Assembly: GCF_000959725.1 (NCBI RefSeq)
Contig: NZ_CP009323.1
Coordinates: 1,984,001 to 2,048,000 of the forward strand
DNA length: 64,000 nucleotides
Direction of reading: 5' to 3'
From: Burkholderia gladioli
Lineage (GTDB): Bacteria > Pseudomonadota > Gammaproteobacteria > Burkholderiales > Burkholderiaceae
A program made the position numbers and the translations under genes. Positions 1 through 7,798 of the stretch are shown piece by piece (within the stretch, counting starts at the first letter, position 1; each line of letters begins with the position of its first letter). Below the pieces are notes generated by a model. That model ran no database searches. It worked only from the letters and a program-made list of their open reading frames with translations, and had not been told where the DNA came from.

Positions 1-2948
1 GCGAAGCGGCTCGCCGCGCCGGCGCCGCTGGCGAACACCAGCGGCACCAGGCCGGCCACCATCGCGGCGGTGGTCATCAGGATCGGGCGCAGGCGCACCG
101 CGGCGGCGCGCTCGATCGCGGCGAGCCGGTCCAGCCCCTCGTCGCGCTGCAGGTCGTTGGCGAAGCTGACCATCAGGATGCCGTGCTTGGTGATCAGGCC
201 GATCAGGGTGACCAGGCCGATCTGCGTGTAGATGTTCAGCGTGGCATAACCGAGGTAGAGCGGCACCAGCGCGCCGCAGACCGACAGCGGCACCGAGACC
301 AGGATCACCAGCGGATCGCGCAGGCTCTCGAATTGCGCGGCCAGCACCAGGAAGATCACGATCAGCGCGAACACGAAGGTGACGGTCAGGCGATTGCCTT
401 CCTGCACGTATTGCCGCGATTCGCCGAGCCAGTCGATCGAATAACCGTGCGGCAGCGACTGCGCGGCCAGGAAGTCGACCGCTTGCCCCATCGTCACGCC
501 GGCCGCCGGCACGGCCGACAGCGTGACCGCGTTCATCTGGTTGAACTGGTTCAGCATGCTGGCCTGGTTGCCGGTGGTGACGCGCACCACCGTCGAGAGC
601 GGGATCATCGCGCCGCTGCGCGTCTTCACGTAGTAGCGTGCCAGCGTCTCGGGCGTGAGCCGCTCGCCGCGCGCGACCTGCGGGATCACGTCGTAGGAGC
701 GGCCCTTGAAGTTGAAGCGGTTCACGTAGTTCTCGCCGACCAGCACGGCCAGCGTATCGGCGATGTCCTGCATGGTGACGCCGAGCGCGTTGGCCTGGCT
801 ATGGTCGATCGTCAGCCTGACGGCGCGGCTGTCGAAGGTGAGGTCGCTGTCGACGGTCGAGAACAGCCCGCTCTTGCCCGCGGCGGCCTTGAGCTTCTCG
901 ACCGTCTCGTAGAGCTGCGGGTAATCGGCCGGCGCGCGCACCACCATCTGCACCGGCAGGCCGCCGCTGGACGCCGGCAGCGAGGGCAGCAGGAAGGTGA
1001 AGATCTGCTCGCCCTCGATCGCGCTCGCGCCGTTCTGCACGATGCCCTGCAACTGCGCCGCGCCGCGCTCGCGTTTGGACCAGTCCACCAGGTTGACGCC
1101 GGCGAAGCCCAGGTTGCTGCCATTGTAGCCGTTCAGGATGAAGCTAGTATCGGCTTCGGGGAAGGCGCGGAAGGCGCGCTCGAGCTCGGGCGCGTAGCGC
1201 TCCATGTAGTCGAGGTTGGCGTACTTCGGCGCCTTCATGACGGCCATGATCGAGCCCTGGTCCTCGGGCGGCGCGAGTTCGCGCTTGACGCCCGAAAACA
1301 GCAGCACGATGCCGGCCAGCACCACCACGCCCACCAGCAGCACCAGCGGCCGCGCGCCGAGGCTGGCGCGCAGGCCGCGCCGGTACCAGCCGGTCAGGCG
1401 CGCCATCACCTGCTCGATGCGCTTGACGATGGGCCCTTCGGAGAGCTGCGCGGTGAGCAGCAGCGAGCCCAGCATCGGCGAGAGCGTCAGCGCGATCACG
1501 CCCGACACGAACACCGACCCCGCCAGCGTGAAGGCGAACTCCTTGAACAGCGAGCCGGTCAGCCCGCCCATCAGCCCGATCGGCGCGTAGACCGCCACCA
1601 GGGTGCCGGTCATCACGATCACCGGCATCACGATCTCGCGCGTGCCGATCAGCGCGGCGCGCACCGGCGGCTCGCCCGCCTCGATATGACGGTGGATGTT
1701 CTCGACCACCACGATCGCGTCGTCCACCACCAGGCCGATCGCCAGCACCATCGCCAGCAGGGTGAGGATGTTCAGCGAGAAGCCGAACAGCAGCATCAGC
1801 AAGGCGGTGCCGATCAGCGACAGCGGGATCGTGAGGATCGGGATCAGCACCGCGCGGAAGCTGCCGAGGAACAGGAAGATCACCACCACCACGATCACCA
1901 CCGTCTCGGCCAGCGTGGTGCGCACCTCGTCGATCGAGGCGTGGATGAAACGGGCCACGTCGAAGCCGTCGGCGATGGTGAGGCCGGCCGGCTTGTTGCG
2001 CTCCATCGCCGGCAGCAGCGCGTCGATGCCCTGCACGATCTCCAGCGGGTTGCCCGAGGGCGTCGCGTTGACGGCGATGTAGACCGCGCGCCGGCCGTTC
2101 ATCAGCGCGCTCGAATCGTAGTTCTGGCCGCCGATCTCGACGGTGGCCACGTCGCGCAGCCGCACCAGGCTGTAGCCGTTGTCGGCCGCGCGCACCACCA
2201 GGTCGCCGAACGCGCGCGCGTCCTGCAGGTCGGTGTTGGCGCTGATGTCGGCCAGCGTCAGCGCGCCCTTGATCTGGCCCGGCGCGGCCTGCACGTTGTT
2301 GGCCTTCAGCGCGGCCGACACGTCGCCGGCCGAGAGGCCGTGCGCGGCGAGCCGGTCGGCATCGAGCCAGACGCGCATCGCGAGGTTCTGGCCGCTGAGG
2401 ATGTCGGCCGAGGCCACGCCCGGCACCGTGGTCACCAGCGGCTGCGCCACGCGCACGATGTAGTCGGTGATCTCGGGGATCGACAGCGTGTCGCTCGCGA
2501 AACCGAGGTACATCACCGCGGTCGGCGCGTCGGTCAGCTTGGTGATGATCGAGTCGTAGGCGTCGGCGGGCAGCTTGTACTTGACCTCCTGCACCTTGGC
2601 CATGATTTCCGTCATGGCACGATTCGAATCGGCGTTCAGGCGCAGGCGCGCCTTGATCACGCTCTTGCCCTGGGTGGTGCTCGAGCTCAGGTAGTCGATG
2701 CCGTCGGCGGTCGCGATCGACTGCGCGATCGGAGTGGTGACGAAACCCTGCATCAGCGCCTGCGAGGCGCCGGGGTAGTCGGTCTCCACGCTGATGGTGG
2801 CGCTCTCCAGCGTCGGGTACTGGCGGATCGGCAGCGACATCAGCGCGCGCAGGCCGACCAGCAGGATCAGCAAGCTGACCACCAGGGCCAGCACCGGGCG
2901 GCGGATGAAGATGTCGGTGAAGGCCGGCTGCGAGCGCTGCGTGTTCAT
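1..2948 (-). CDS. toxH: RND efflux pump inner-membrane permease ToxH (partial, 3' end outside window)
   Basis: About 982 codons are present and the C-terminus is cut by the window edge. The reading frame is an AcrB/MexB-type hydrophobe/amphiphile efflux permease: an N-terminal membrane segment after IRRPVLALVV, a large periplasmic loop, and the intramembrane proton-relay pair in GLVVDDAIVVVENI at about residues 410-411, where AcrB has Asp407/Asp408. A second membrane block begins near residue 870. The ATG at 2948 overlaps the toxG stop by 4 bp (ATGA), so the two are probably translationally coupled. The family pumps small molecules from periplasm or inner membrane through an outer-membrane channel. 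Beside toxG and the toxoflavin genes this is most likely the toxoflavin exporter ToxH; the outer-membrane partner toxI would lie to the left. The family call is certain; the substrate is inferred from context. Confidence 0.93.
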   Translation of the reverse strand, partial: MNTQRSQPAFTDIFIRRPVLALVVSLLILLVGLRALMSLPIRQYPTLESATISVETDYPGASQALMQGFVTTPIAQSIATADGIDYLSSSTTQGKSVIKARLRLNADSNRAMTEIMAKVQEVKYKLPADAYDSIITKLTDAPTAVMYLGFASDTLSIPEITDYIVRVAQPLVTTVPGVASADILSGQNLAMRVWLDADRLAAHGLSAGDVSAALKANNVQAAPGQIKGALTLADISANTDLQDARAFGDLVVRAADNGYSLVRLRDVATVEIGGQNYDSSALMNGRRAVYIAVNATPSGNPLEIVQGIDALLPAMERNKPAGLTIADGFDVARFIHASIDEVRTTLAETVVIVVVVIFLFLGSFRAVLIPILTIPLSLIGTALLMLLFGFSLNILTLLAMVLAIGLVVDDAIVVVENIHRHIEAGEPPVRAALIGTREIVMPVIVMTGTLVAVYAPIGLMGGLTGSLFKEFAFTLAGSVFVSGVIALTLSPMLGSLLLTAQLSEGPIVKRIEQVMARLTGWYRRGLRASLGARPLVLLVGVVVLAGIVLLFSGVKRELAPPEDQGSIMAVMKAPKYANLDYMERYAPELERAFRAFPEADTSFILNGYNGSNLGFAGVNLVDWSKRERGAAQLQGIVQNGASAIEGEQIFTFLLPSLPASSGGLPVQMVVRAPADYPQLYETVEKLKAAAGKSGLFSTVDSDLTFDSRAVRLTIDHSQANALGVTMQDIADTLAVLVGENYVNRFNFKGRSYDVIPQVARGERLTPETLARYYVKTRSGAMIPLSTVVRVTTGNQASMLNQFNQMNAVTLSAVPAAGVTMGQAVDFLAAQSLPHGYSIDWLGESRQYVQEGNRLTVTFVFALIVIFLVLAAQFESLRDPLVILVSVPLSVCGALVPLYLGYATLNIYTQIGLVTLIGLITKHGILMVSFANDLQRDEGLDRLAAIERAAAVRLRPILMTTAAMVAGLVPLVFASGAGAASRF

Positions 2949-4090
2949 TGCGCCGTCTCCGTCGCCGTTTCCGTGTCGCGGGGGCCGGCCGCCAGGCTGG
3001 CCTGGTCGCCGTCGTGCCGGTCGTAGGAGATTTTCACGCGCGCGCCGGGCGCGACCCGCACCTGGCCCGCGCTCAGCACCACCTCGCCGGCGCGCAGCCC
3101 CTCGAGCACCTCGATGCGCCCGCCGCCGGCGATCCCGGTGCGCACCTTGCGGAACGCGACGGTGCCGACGCCCTGCGTGTTCGGCTTCTCGACCACCGCG
3201 ACGGTGTCGCCGTCCTGCGAGCTCTGCACTGCGGTGTCGGGCACGGTCAGCACGTCGGGCCGCGAAGGCAGCTCCAGCGTGACGTGCGCGTACATGCCGG
3301 GCCGCAGCGGGTGGCCGCGGTTGTCCAGGGTGGCCTGCACCGTCACGTTGCGGGTGGCGTCGCCCACGCGCGGCTCGATCGCCGTGACCTTGCCGACGAA
3401 ATCGCGGCCCGGATAGGCATCGGCGGCCAGGTGCACGGCCTGGCCGGCGCGCAGTTGCCCCAGGTACTTCTGCGGCAGGGTGAAGTTGGCGTAGAGCGTG
3501 TCGAGGTCGGTCAGCGTGGCGATGGCCTCGCCCGCGTTCAGGTACTGACCGAGATTGACCTGGCGGATCCCGATCTCGCCGGCGAACGGCGCGCGCACCA
3601 GCTTCTGGCGGATCACCGCCTCGACCTGGCGGGCGTCGGCGCTGGCCGATTGGTAGTCGAACTGGTGCTGGTCGAACACGCTGCGCGGCTCGGCGCCGAC
3701 CGGCGCGAGCGTGCGCGAGCGCGCCAGCTGGCTCTTCGCGAACACCGCCCTGGCCTGCAGGCTGGCGAGCTGGGCGCGTTCCGGGTCGTCGTAGAGCTGG
3801 ACCAGCGGCTCGCCCTGGCGGACCTGGCTGCCCGGCGTGAAGTGGATTGCGGTGACGCGGCCGGCCACCTCGGGCGCGAGCATCACCTGCCGCACCGCCA
3901 GCAGGGTGCCGATCGCGTCGAGCGTGGAGGGCGCGGTGCCGGCGCGCACCACGCTGGTCGTCACGCTCATCGGGGGGGAAGGGGGCGGCGCCTCGTTGGC
4001 GACCGCCTCGCGGCCGCTGCGCCACAGGAACAGGCCGCCGAACACCACCGCCATGGCGGTGCCGGCAAGAATCAGTTGCGACGATTTCAT
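2945..4090 (-). CDS. toxG: RND periplasmic adaptor (membrane fusion protein) ToxG
   Basis: A 381-residue HlyD/AcrA-family adaptor. It opens with a membrane-anchoring signal segment (about residues 7-24, LILAGTAMAVVFGGLFLW), followed by the split lipoyl/barrel-sandwich halves, a short alpha-hairpin (about 105-140) and beta-barrel regions. Typical adaptor phrases are visible: VRAPFAGEIGIRQVNLGQY and VEPRVGDATRNVTVQATLDN-like sequence near residue 240. It links the ToxH permease to an outer-membrane channel in the periplasm. There is no Cys lipobox, so it is anchored by the N-terminal helix rather than by lipid. It sits between toxF (39-bp gap) and toxH (4-bp overlap) in the order expected of the toxoflavin efflux operon. 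The adaptor function is sure; the assignment to toxoflavin export rests on the neighbours. Confidence 0.92.
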   Translation of the reverse strand: MKSSQLILAGTAMAVVFGGLFLWRSGREAVANEAPPPSPPMSVTTSVVRAGTAPSTLDAIGTLLAVRQVMLAPEVAGRVTAIHFTPGSQVRQGEPLVQLYDDPERAQLASLQARAVFAKSQLARSRTLAPVGAEPRSVFDQHQFDYQSASADARQVEAVIRQKLVRAPFAGEIGIRQVNLGQYLNAGEAIATLTDLDTLYANFTLPQKYLGQLRAGQAVHLAADAYPGRDFVGKVTAIEPRVGDATRNVTVQATLDNRGHPLRPGMYAHVTLELPSRPDVLTVPDTAVQSSQDGDTVAVVEKPNTQGVGTVAFRKVRTGIAGGGRIEVLEGLRAGEVVLSAGQVRVAPGARVKISYDRHDGDQASLAAGPRDTETATETAQ

Positions 4091-4129
4091 GGGTGTCTCG
4101 ACTACGCGGAAATCGGCCCGCAGGCCGGA

Positions 4130-4714
4130 TCAGGTGTGGGGATGCGCGCTCGGCTCGATCTCGCGGGCGGCGGCATGAGGGCTGGCCTCGGCGCTGGTGC
4201 CGGCGCCTGCGCCTGCCTGGCCGTCGGCCGGCCGCGGCGCTGGCGCGGGGGTGAACCACTGCACCAGCAGCATGCCGGCGAAGATCAGCAGCACGCCGGC
4301 CACCCGCCCGGGATTGGCGGGCTTCACGGGCAGTCCCATCAGCCCGTAGTTGTCGATCAGCAGCGAGGTCAGCATTTGGCCCGCGATCACGCTGACGATG
4401 AAGGTGGTCGCGCCCAGGCGCGGCGTCAGCACCAGGGCCGAGGTGATGTAGATCACGCCGGCGATGCCGCCGAACCAGATCCACACCGGCAGTTGCGTCG
4501 CGCGGCCGAGCAGCGGCGCATGCGCGTGCATCACGAACAGCGCGGGCAGCACGCATAGCAGGCTCACCAGCAGGGAGGCGACGGTGGCCCACAGCGGATG
4601 GCCGAGCGCGCGGCCCAGCGCGGCGTTGCTGCCCGCCTGCAGCGGCACCAGGGCGCCGGCCACCAGGGCAGCGCAGGCGAGGGTGGCGGTCGAGAGCGAA
4701 AGAGAGGTCGGCAT
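4130..4714 (-). CDS. toxF: ToxF, DMT-superfamily YdcZ-type membrane protein
   Basis: A 194-residue integral membrane protein with about five hydrophobic segments, e.g. LACAALVAGALVPL, WATVASLLVSLLCVLPALFV, IWFGGIAGVIYITSALVL, FIVSVIAGQMLTSLLI and GVLLIFAGMLLVQW. The pattern and the N-terminal ALVPLQAGSNAALG motif match the YdcZ (DUF606) branch of the drug/metabolite transporter superfamily. The last ~40 residues form a non-membrane tail rich in Ala, Pro and His. It is first in the leftward toxF-toxG-toxH operon, transcribed away from toxR. It may be a second, single-component exporter or an accessory to the RND pump; the sequence does not decide. The symbol follows position in the known toxFGHI operon. 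The start at 4714 leaves 95 bp to toxR. Confidence 0.78.
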   Translation of the reverse strand: MPTSLSLSTATLACAALVAGALVPLQAGSNAALGRALGHPLWATVASLLVSLLCVLPALFVMHAHAPLLGRATQLPVWIWFGGIAGVIYITSALVLTPRLGATTFIVSVIAGQMLTSLLIDNYGLMGLPVKPANPGRVAGVLLIFAGMLLVQWFTPAPAPRPADGQAGAGAGTSAEASPHAAAREIEPSAHPHT

Positions 4715-4815
4715 CGTTCGTTCATCACGCGGTGGTTGTGTTCGGGCCGATTCTCTTATATTAATAATCTGAATGAAAATTCGTAGTAATTATCCCGGTA
4801 ATTCAAATTATGAAT
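4715..4815. promoter_or_regulatory. Divergent toxF/toxR regulatory region with T-N11-A palindrome over the toxR start
   Basis: This 95-bp spacer between divergent toxF and toxR is far richer in A+T than its surroundings. ATTCA (4801-4805) and TGAAT (4811-4815) form a perfect inverted repeat with a 5-nt spacer; its core TTCA-N5-TGAA (4802-4814) fits the LysR T-N11-A pattern and spans the toxR ATG at 4810. An 8-bp palindrome TATTAATA lies at 4759-4766 and GAAT-gaaa-ATTC at 4771-4782. LysR regulators usually act from such sites, so this is the likely ToxR operator for toxF and for toxR itself. Binding is an inference. Confidence 0.6.
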
Positions 4816-5715
4816 AATCTAAAGCGGATCGACCTCAACCTGCTGGTGACCCTGCAGGCCTTGATGACGGAGAAACACATCTCCCGCACCGCCATGCGCC
4901 TGCACAAGAGCCAGCCCGCGATCAGCCATGCGCTGGCGCATCTGCGCGACATCTTCGACGATCCGCTGCTGGTGCGGCGCGGCGGCGGCCTGGAGCTGAC
5001 CTCGCGTGCCAGCGAGCTGATGCAGCCACTGTCGGATGCGCTGGACCAGCTCGGCGCCCTGCTCGAGCCGCCCGAGTTCGATCCGTCGCAGGCGCAGCGG
5101 GTGTTTCGCGTGTCGATGTCCGACTACGGCGCGCGCATCGTGCTGCCCAGGCTGGTGCGCATGCTGCGCGCGACCGCGCCGGGCATCGAGCTGGTGGTCA
5201 GCCAGGCTACCCGCGAGGCGATGCGCATGCAGGTGATGGACGGCGAGGTCGACCTCGCGCTCGGCGTGTTCCCGCCGCCGTCCACCGAGCTGCACACCGA
5301 GACGCTGTTCGTCGAGACCTTCGCCTGCCTGGCCGACGCGGCCAGCATGCCGGCCTCGCGCATGCTCGACCTGGAGGCCTGGCTGGCGCGCCCGCATGCG
5401 CTGGTGGCGATGCGCGCCGGCACCGACAACGAGATCGACCGCGCCCTCGCGCAACTGCGCGCCGAGCGCCGCATCGCGGTGATCCTGCCGCACTGGGGCG
5501 TGGCCAACGAGCTGATCGTCGATACCGACCTGGTGCTGACGGTGGCGCGGCGCAACCTCGACGCGGTGCGCGCCGACACGCGGCTGTGCGTGTTCGACCC
5601 GCCGTTTCCGGTGGAGTCCTTCGAGTTCCAGCAGATGTGGCATCAGCGCCGGCAGGGCGACCCCGCCCACAGCTGGCTGCGCCAGGTGATCGCGCGGGTG
5701 GTGCGCGACCGCTGA
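4810..5715 (+). CDS. toxR: LysR-family transcriptional activator ToxR
   Basis: A 301-residue LysR-type regulator. The N-terminal winged helix-turn-helix is clear (residues 1-65: RIDLNLLVTLQALM, then HISRTAMRLHKSQPAISHAL, then FDDPLLVRR), followed by an effector-binding domain with the typical FRVSMSDYGARIVLPRL opening near residue 98. The N-terminus resembles the NodD/NahR-like branch. It lies between the divergent efflux operon and toxABCDE. In B. glumae the ToxR at this position uses toxoflavin as co-inducer and activates both operons; the same role is inferred here. The ATG at 4810 lacks a strong Shine-Dalgarno sequence and is itself inside a TTCA-N5-TGAA palindrome, suggesting autoregulation. 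A terminator follows at 5793. Confidence 0.9.
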   Translation: MNNLKRIDLNLLVTLQALMTEKHISRTAMRLHKSQPAISHALAHLRDIFDDPLLVRRGGGLELTSRASELMQPLSDALDQLGALLEPPEFDPSQAQRVFRVSMSDYGARIVLPRLVRMLRATAPGIELVVSQATREAMRMQVMDGEVDLALGVFPPPSTELHTETLFVETFACLADAASMPASRMLDLEAWLARPHALVAMRAGTDNEIDRALAQLRAERRIAVILPHWGVANELIVDTDLVLTVARRNLDAVRADTRLCVFDPPFPVESFEFQQMWHQRRQGDPAHSWLRQVIARVVRDR

Positions 5716-5792
5716 TTCCCGGCTCGCCGCTCCAGGCGATTTCTCCCGGATTTTCCGCCGCGTCCGCTTTCCTGTTCCGAATTGAATTGCCG

Positions 5793-5823
5793 ATCCCGTG
5801 CGAGGTATTGCACGGGATTTTTT
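5793..5823 (+). terminator. Rho-independent terminator of toxR
   Basis: ATCCCGTGC (5793-5801) and GCACGGGAT (5810-5818) form a perfect 9-bp stem with an 8-nt loop, followed by a run of T (to 5823). It lies 78 bp after the toxR stop, so toxR and toxA are separate transcription units. Confidence 0.88.
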
Positions 5824-6300
5824 CATTCCCGAATTATTTCGGATCCTGAATCGGATATTTGCGTTGCATGCTTTTTGTTATGTGCTTCGCGTGAAAGTAA
5901 AAAATAAGGCGAATTGATATCGCGAATGGGCGGCTTGCGATGCCTCGATCCGGTATCTCATGCCGATGCGCACATGCACCTGTGAATCTGATTCAGCAAA
6001 TCCGTCTGACGAATAGTGGAAGTGTGACAGGCTGTAAAAAATTCTCGAAATGAATGATGACGATGCATCCAAAGAATTTCATGGGACCGATTCGCTTGGA
6101 TACAATCCGCTTTCATTGAATGAATTAAGTCAAATTCCAAACTATTTCAAGAGAATGCGGCGGCATTTTGTCATGCATATTCATGGCGTACATGCCGAGT
6201 CATGAATCTGCTCGATAAGGAGGAGGCGAATATCGATAAATCTGGATAGTCAGCCGATTGACCCATCGATAGTGATTCCGTTGATATGGAAAGGTTACGA
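5824..6300 (+). promoter_or_regulatory. Long AT-rich toxA upstream region with multiple inverted repeats
   Basis: No convincing gene is present. The stretch is much more A+T-rich than the coding DNA around it. Visible elements: the 13-bp palindrome TGAATCTGATTCA (5983-5995, also T-N11-A); TTCA-N5-TGAA (6112-6124), the same arms and spacing as the palindrome over the toxR start; ATTCATG (6179-6185) facing CATGAAT (6201-6207) across 15 nt; and a very strong Shine-Dalgarno-like AAGGAGGAGG (6217-6226) with no usable start codon after it. A 15-codon reading frame (ATG 6202 to TAG 6249) crosses that element. The palindromes are likely ToxR sites; a precise promoter could not be assigned. Confidence 0.6.
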
Positions 6301-7038
6301 ATGAGTACGACAGCTCGATACGATTCGATTGGCGGATTGTTTGAGGATTTCACGCAATCCGCCGCGCAGCGGGCCATCGAGGTCCGCACGATTTTCCACA
6401 TGATTGGTGATGTTTCCGGCAAGTCGGTGCTGGATCTGGCTTGCGGATTCGGTTTTTTCGGGCGCGAAATCTACCGGCGCGGCGCGGCCGGCGTGGTCGG
6501 CGTGGATATCTCCGAGAAGATGATCGAGCTGGCCCGCGAGGAATCGCGCAAATACGGCGATCCGCTCGAATTCCACGTGCGCGACGTGGCGAACATGGAG
6601 CCGCTCGGGCAATTCGACCTGGTCAATGCCGCCTGGCTCTTCAATTACGCGGATTCGGTCGAGAACCTGCGCAAGATGTTCAAGGTGGTGCGCGCGAGCC
6701 TGAAGCCGGACGGCAAGCTGGTGGCCTATACCGTCGATCCCGATTTCTCGCTGGCCAAGGGCAATTTCGCGAAATACGGCGTGAACGTGCTCAACGAGCG
6801 CCCCTGGGGCCCCGGCCATCGCCACGATGCCGAGTTCGTCACCGAGCCGCCCAGCCCGTTCAGCTTCTATCGCTGGAGCCGCGCCGATTACGAAAGCGCG
6901 ATCACCGAGGCGGGTTTTAGCCACTTCGAATGGCAAAAGCCGCTGCTCGGTGCCGACGACATCGCCACCCACCCGCCTGGTTTCTGGGACGTGTTCCAGA
7001 ACAACTGCCTGCAGACCGGCCTGGTTTGCAAGCCCTGA
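6301..7038 (+). CDS. toxA: ToxA, dual N-methyltransferase of toxoflavin biosynthesis
   Basis: A 245-residue class I SAM-dependent methyltransferase. Motif I is VLDLACGFG at residues 43-51 and the acidic ribose-binding end of strand 2 is VVGVDIS near 70. In the known toxoflavin route ToxA performs the last two steps, N-methylating 1,6-didesmethyltoxoflavin twice. The start at 6301 is chosen over the in-frame ATG at 6286 because GGAAAGG (6287-6293) is well placed for 6301, nothing resembles a ribosome site before 6286, and 245 residues starting MSTTARYDS fits known ToxA. The first codons are AT-rich like the leader. It is first in toxABCDE, with 121 bp before toxB. Confidence 0.93.
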   Translation: MSTTARYDSIGGLFEDFTQSAAQRAIEVRTIFHMIGDVSGKSVLDLACGFGFFGREIYRRGAAGVVGVDISEKMIELAREESRKYGDPLEFHVRDVANMEPLGQFDLVNAAWLFNYADSVENLRKMFKVVRASLKPDGKLVAYTVDPDFSLAKGNFAKYGVNVLNERPWGPGHRHDAEFVTEPPSPFSFYRWSRADYESAITEAGFSHFEWQKPLLGADDIATHPPGFWDVFQNNCLQTGLVCKP

Positions 7039-7159
7039 TATTCCAGAGGCGGACCGATCCGCCCCATTCGTCCAGACTCTGCGCAAATCGGCAAGGCATG
7101 GCAGCCCGCTAGCGTCTCTGCCGATGCGCGCGCATCTCCTGAACCTGAGAGGCCGAGCC

Positions 7160-7798
7160 ATGAATCAATCCGATGATCATTCCGGCGTGAGCATCCGCAC
7201 ACGCATCAAGGTGCCGATTCGTCCGCGTTCGAGCGCGACGGCATTTGAAACCGAGATGGTGACCTTCAACGGTCTTTGCGACGGCGCCGAGCATATCGCG
7301 CTGGTGTTCGGCAAGATCGGCGAGGCGCCGCTGGTACGCCTGCATTCCGAATGCCTGACGGGCGACGTGTTCGGCTCCGCGCGCTGCGATTGCGGCGAAC
7401 AGCTCGACGAGTCGGTCGCGCTGTTCGGCGAGCGCGGCGGCATCCTGCTCTACCTGCGCCAGGAAGGGCGCGGCATCGGGCTCTACAACAAGCTCGACGC
7501 GTATCGCCTGCAGATCTCGCAGGGGCTCGACACCTTCGCGGCCAATCGCGCGCTCAACTTCCCCGACGACCTGCGCGACTTCCGCGTGGCGGCCCAGATG
7601 CTCACGGCGCTCGGCGTCGGCGAGGTCTCGCTGGTCACCAACAACCCCGACAAGACCGCGCAACTGACCGATCACGGCATCAAGGTGCGCCAGGTGAAGT
7701 CGACCGGCGTGTTCGCCAACAGCGTCAACTTCGGTTATCTGCATGCGAAGGCGACCCAGCACCGGCATGCCATCAAGCTCAACGGAGAAATGCAATGA
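7160..7798 (+). CDS. toxB: ToxB, GTP cyclohydrolase II-type enzyme
   Basis: A 212-residue RibA-type GTP cyclohydrolase II without a fused DHBP synthase domain. The zinc ligands Cys65, Cys76 and Cys78 are present (SECLTGD then ARCDCGEQL), as is the active-site stretch YLRQEGRGIGL at 98-108. The family opens the imidazole ring of GTP, giving a diaminopyrimidine ribosyl phosphate, formate and pyrophosphate; here this would start toxoflavin synthesis, parallel to riboflavin. The ATG at 7160 is preferred because GAGAGG (7146-7151) precedes it and the fold starts just after; longer in-frame extensions run back into toxA in another frame. The stop overlaps the toxC start by 4 bp (ATGA). Confidence 0.93.
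   Translation: MNQSDDHSGVSIRTRIKVPIRPRSSATAFETEMVTFNGLCDGAEHIALVFGKIGEAPLVRLHSECLTGDVFGSARCDCGEQLDESVALFGERGGILLYLRQEGRGIGLYNKLDAYRLQISQGLDTFAANRALNFPDDLRDFRVAAQMLTALGVGEVSLVTNNPDKTAQLTDHGIKVRQVKSTGVFANSVNFGYLHAKATQHRHAIKLNGEMQ

Noticed and set aside
183..3026. 947-codon frame on the plus strand
   Set aside because: It lies antisense to toxH; its Arg/His/Gln-rich sequence is the usual shadow of a high-GC gene and shows no domain.
4771..4782. GAAT-gaaa-ATTC as a further ToxR box
   Set aside because: Different spacing from the TTCA-N5-TGAA pair and does not fit T-N11-A.
6202..6249. 15-codon frame in the toxA leader as a gene
   Set aside because: Weak ribosome site and no comparison possible; kept only as part of the leader finding.
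6286..6300. Earlier in-frame ATG for toxA
   Set aside because: No ribosome site before it, and it would place the good GGAAAGG inside the coding region; 6301 gives the known ToxA N-terminus.
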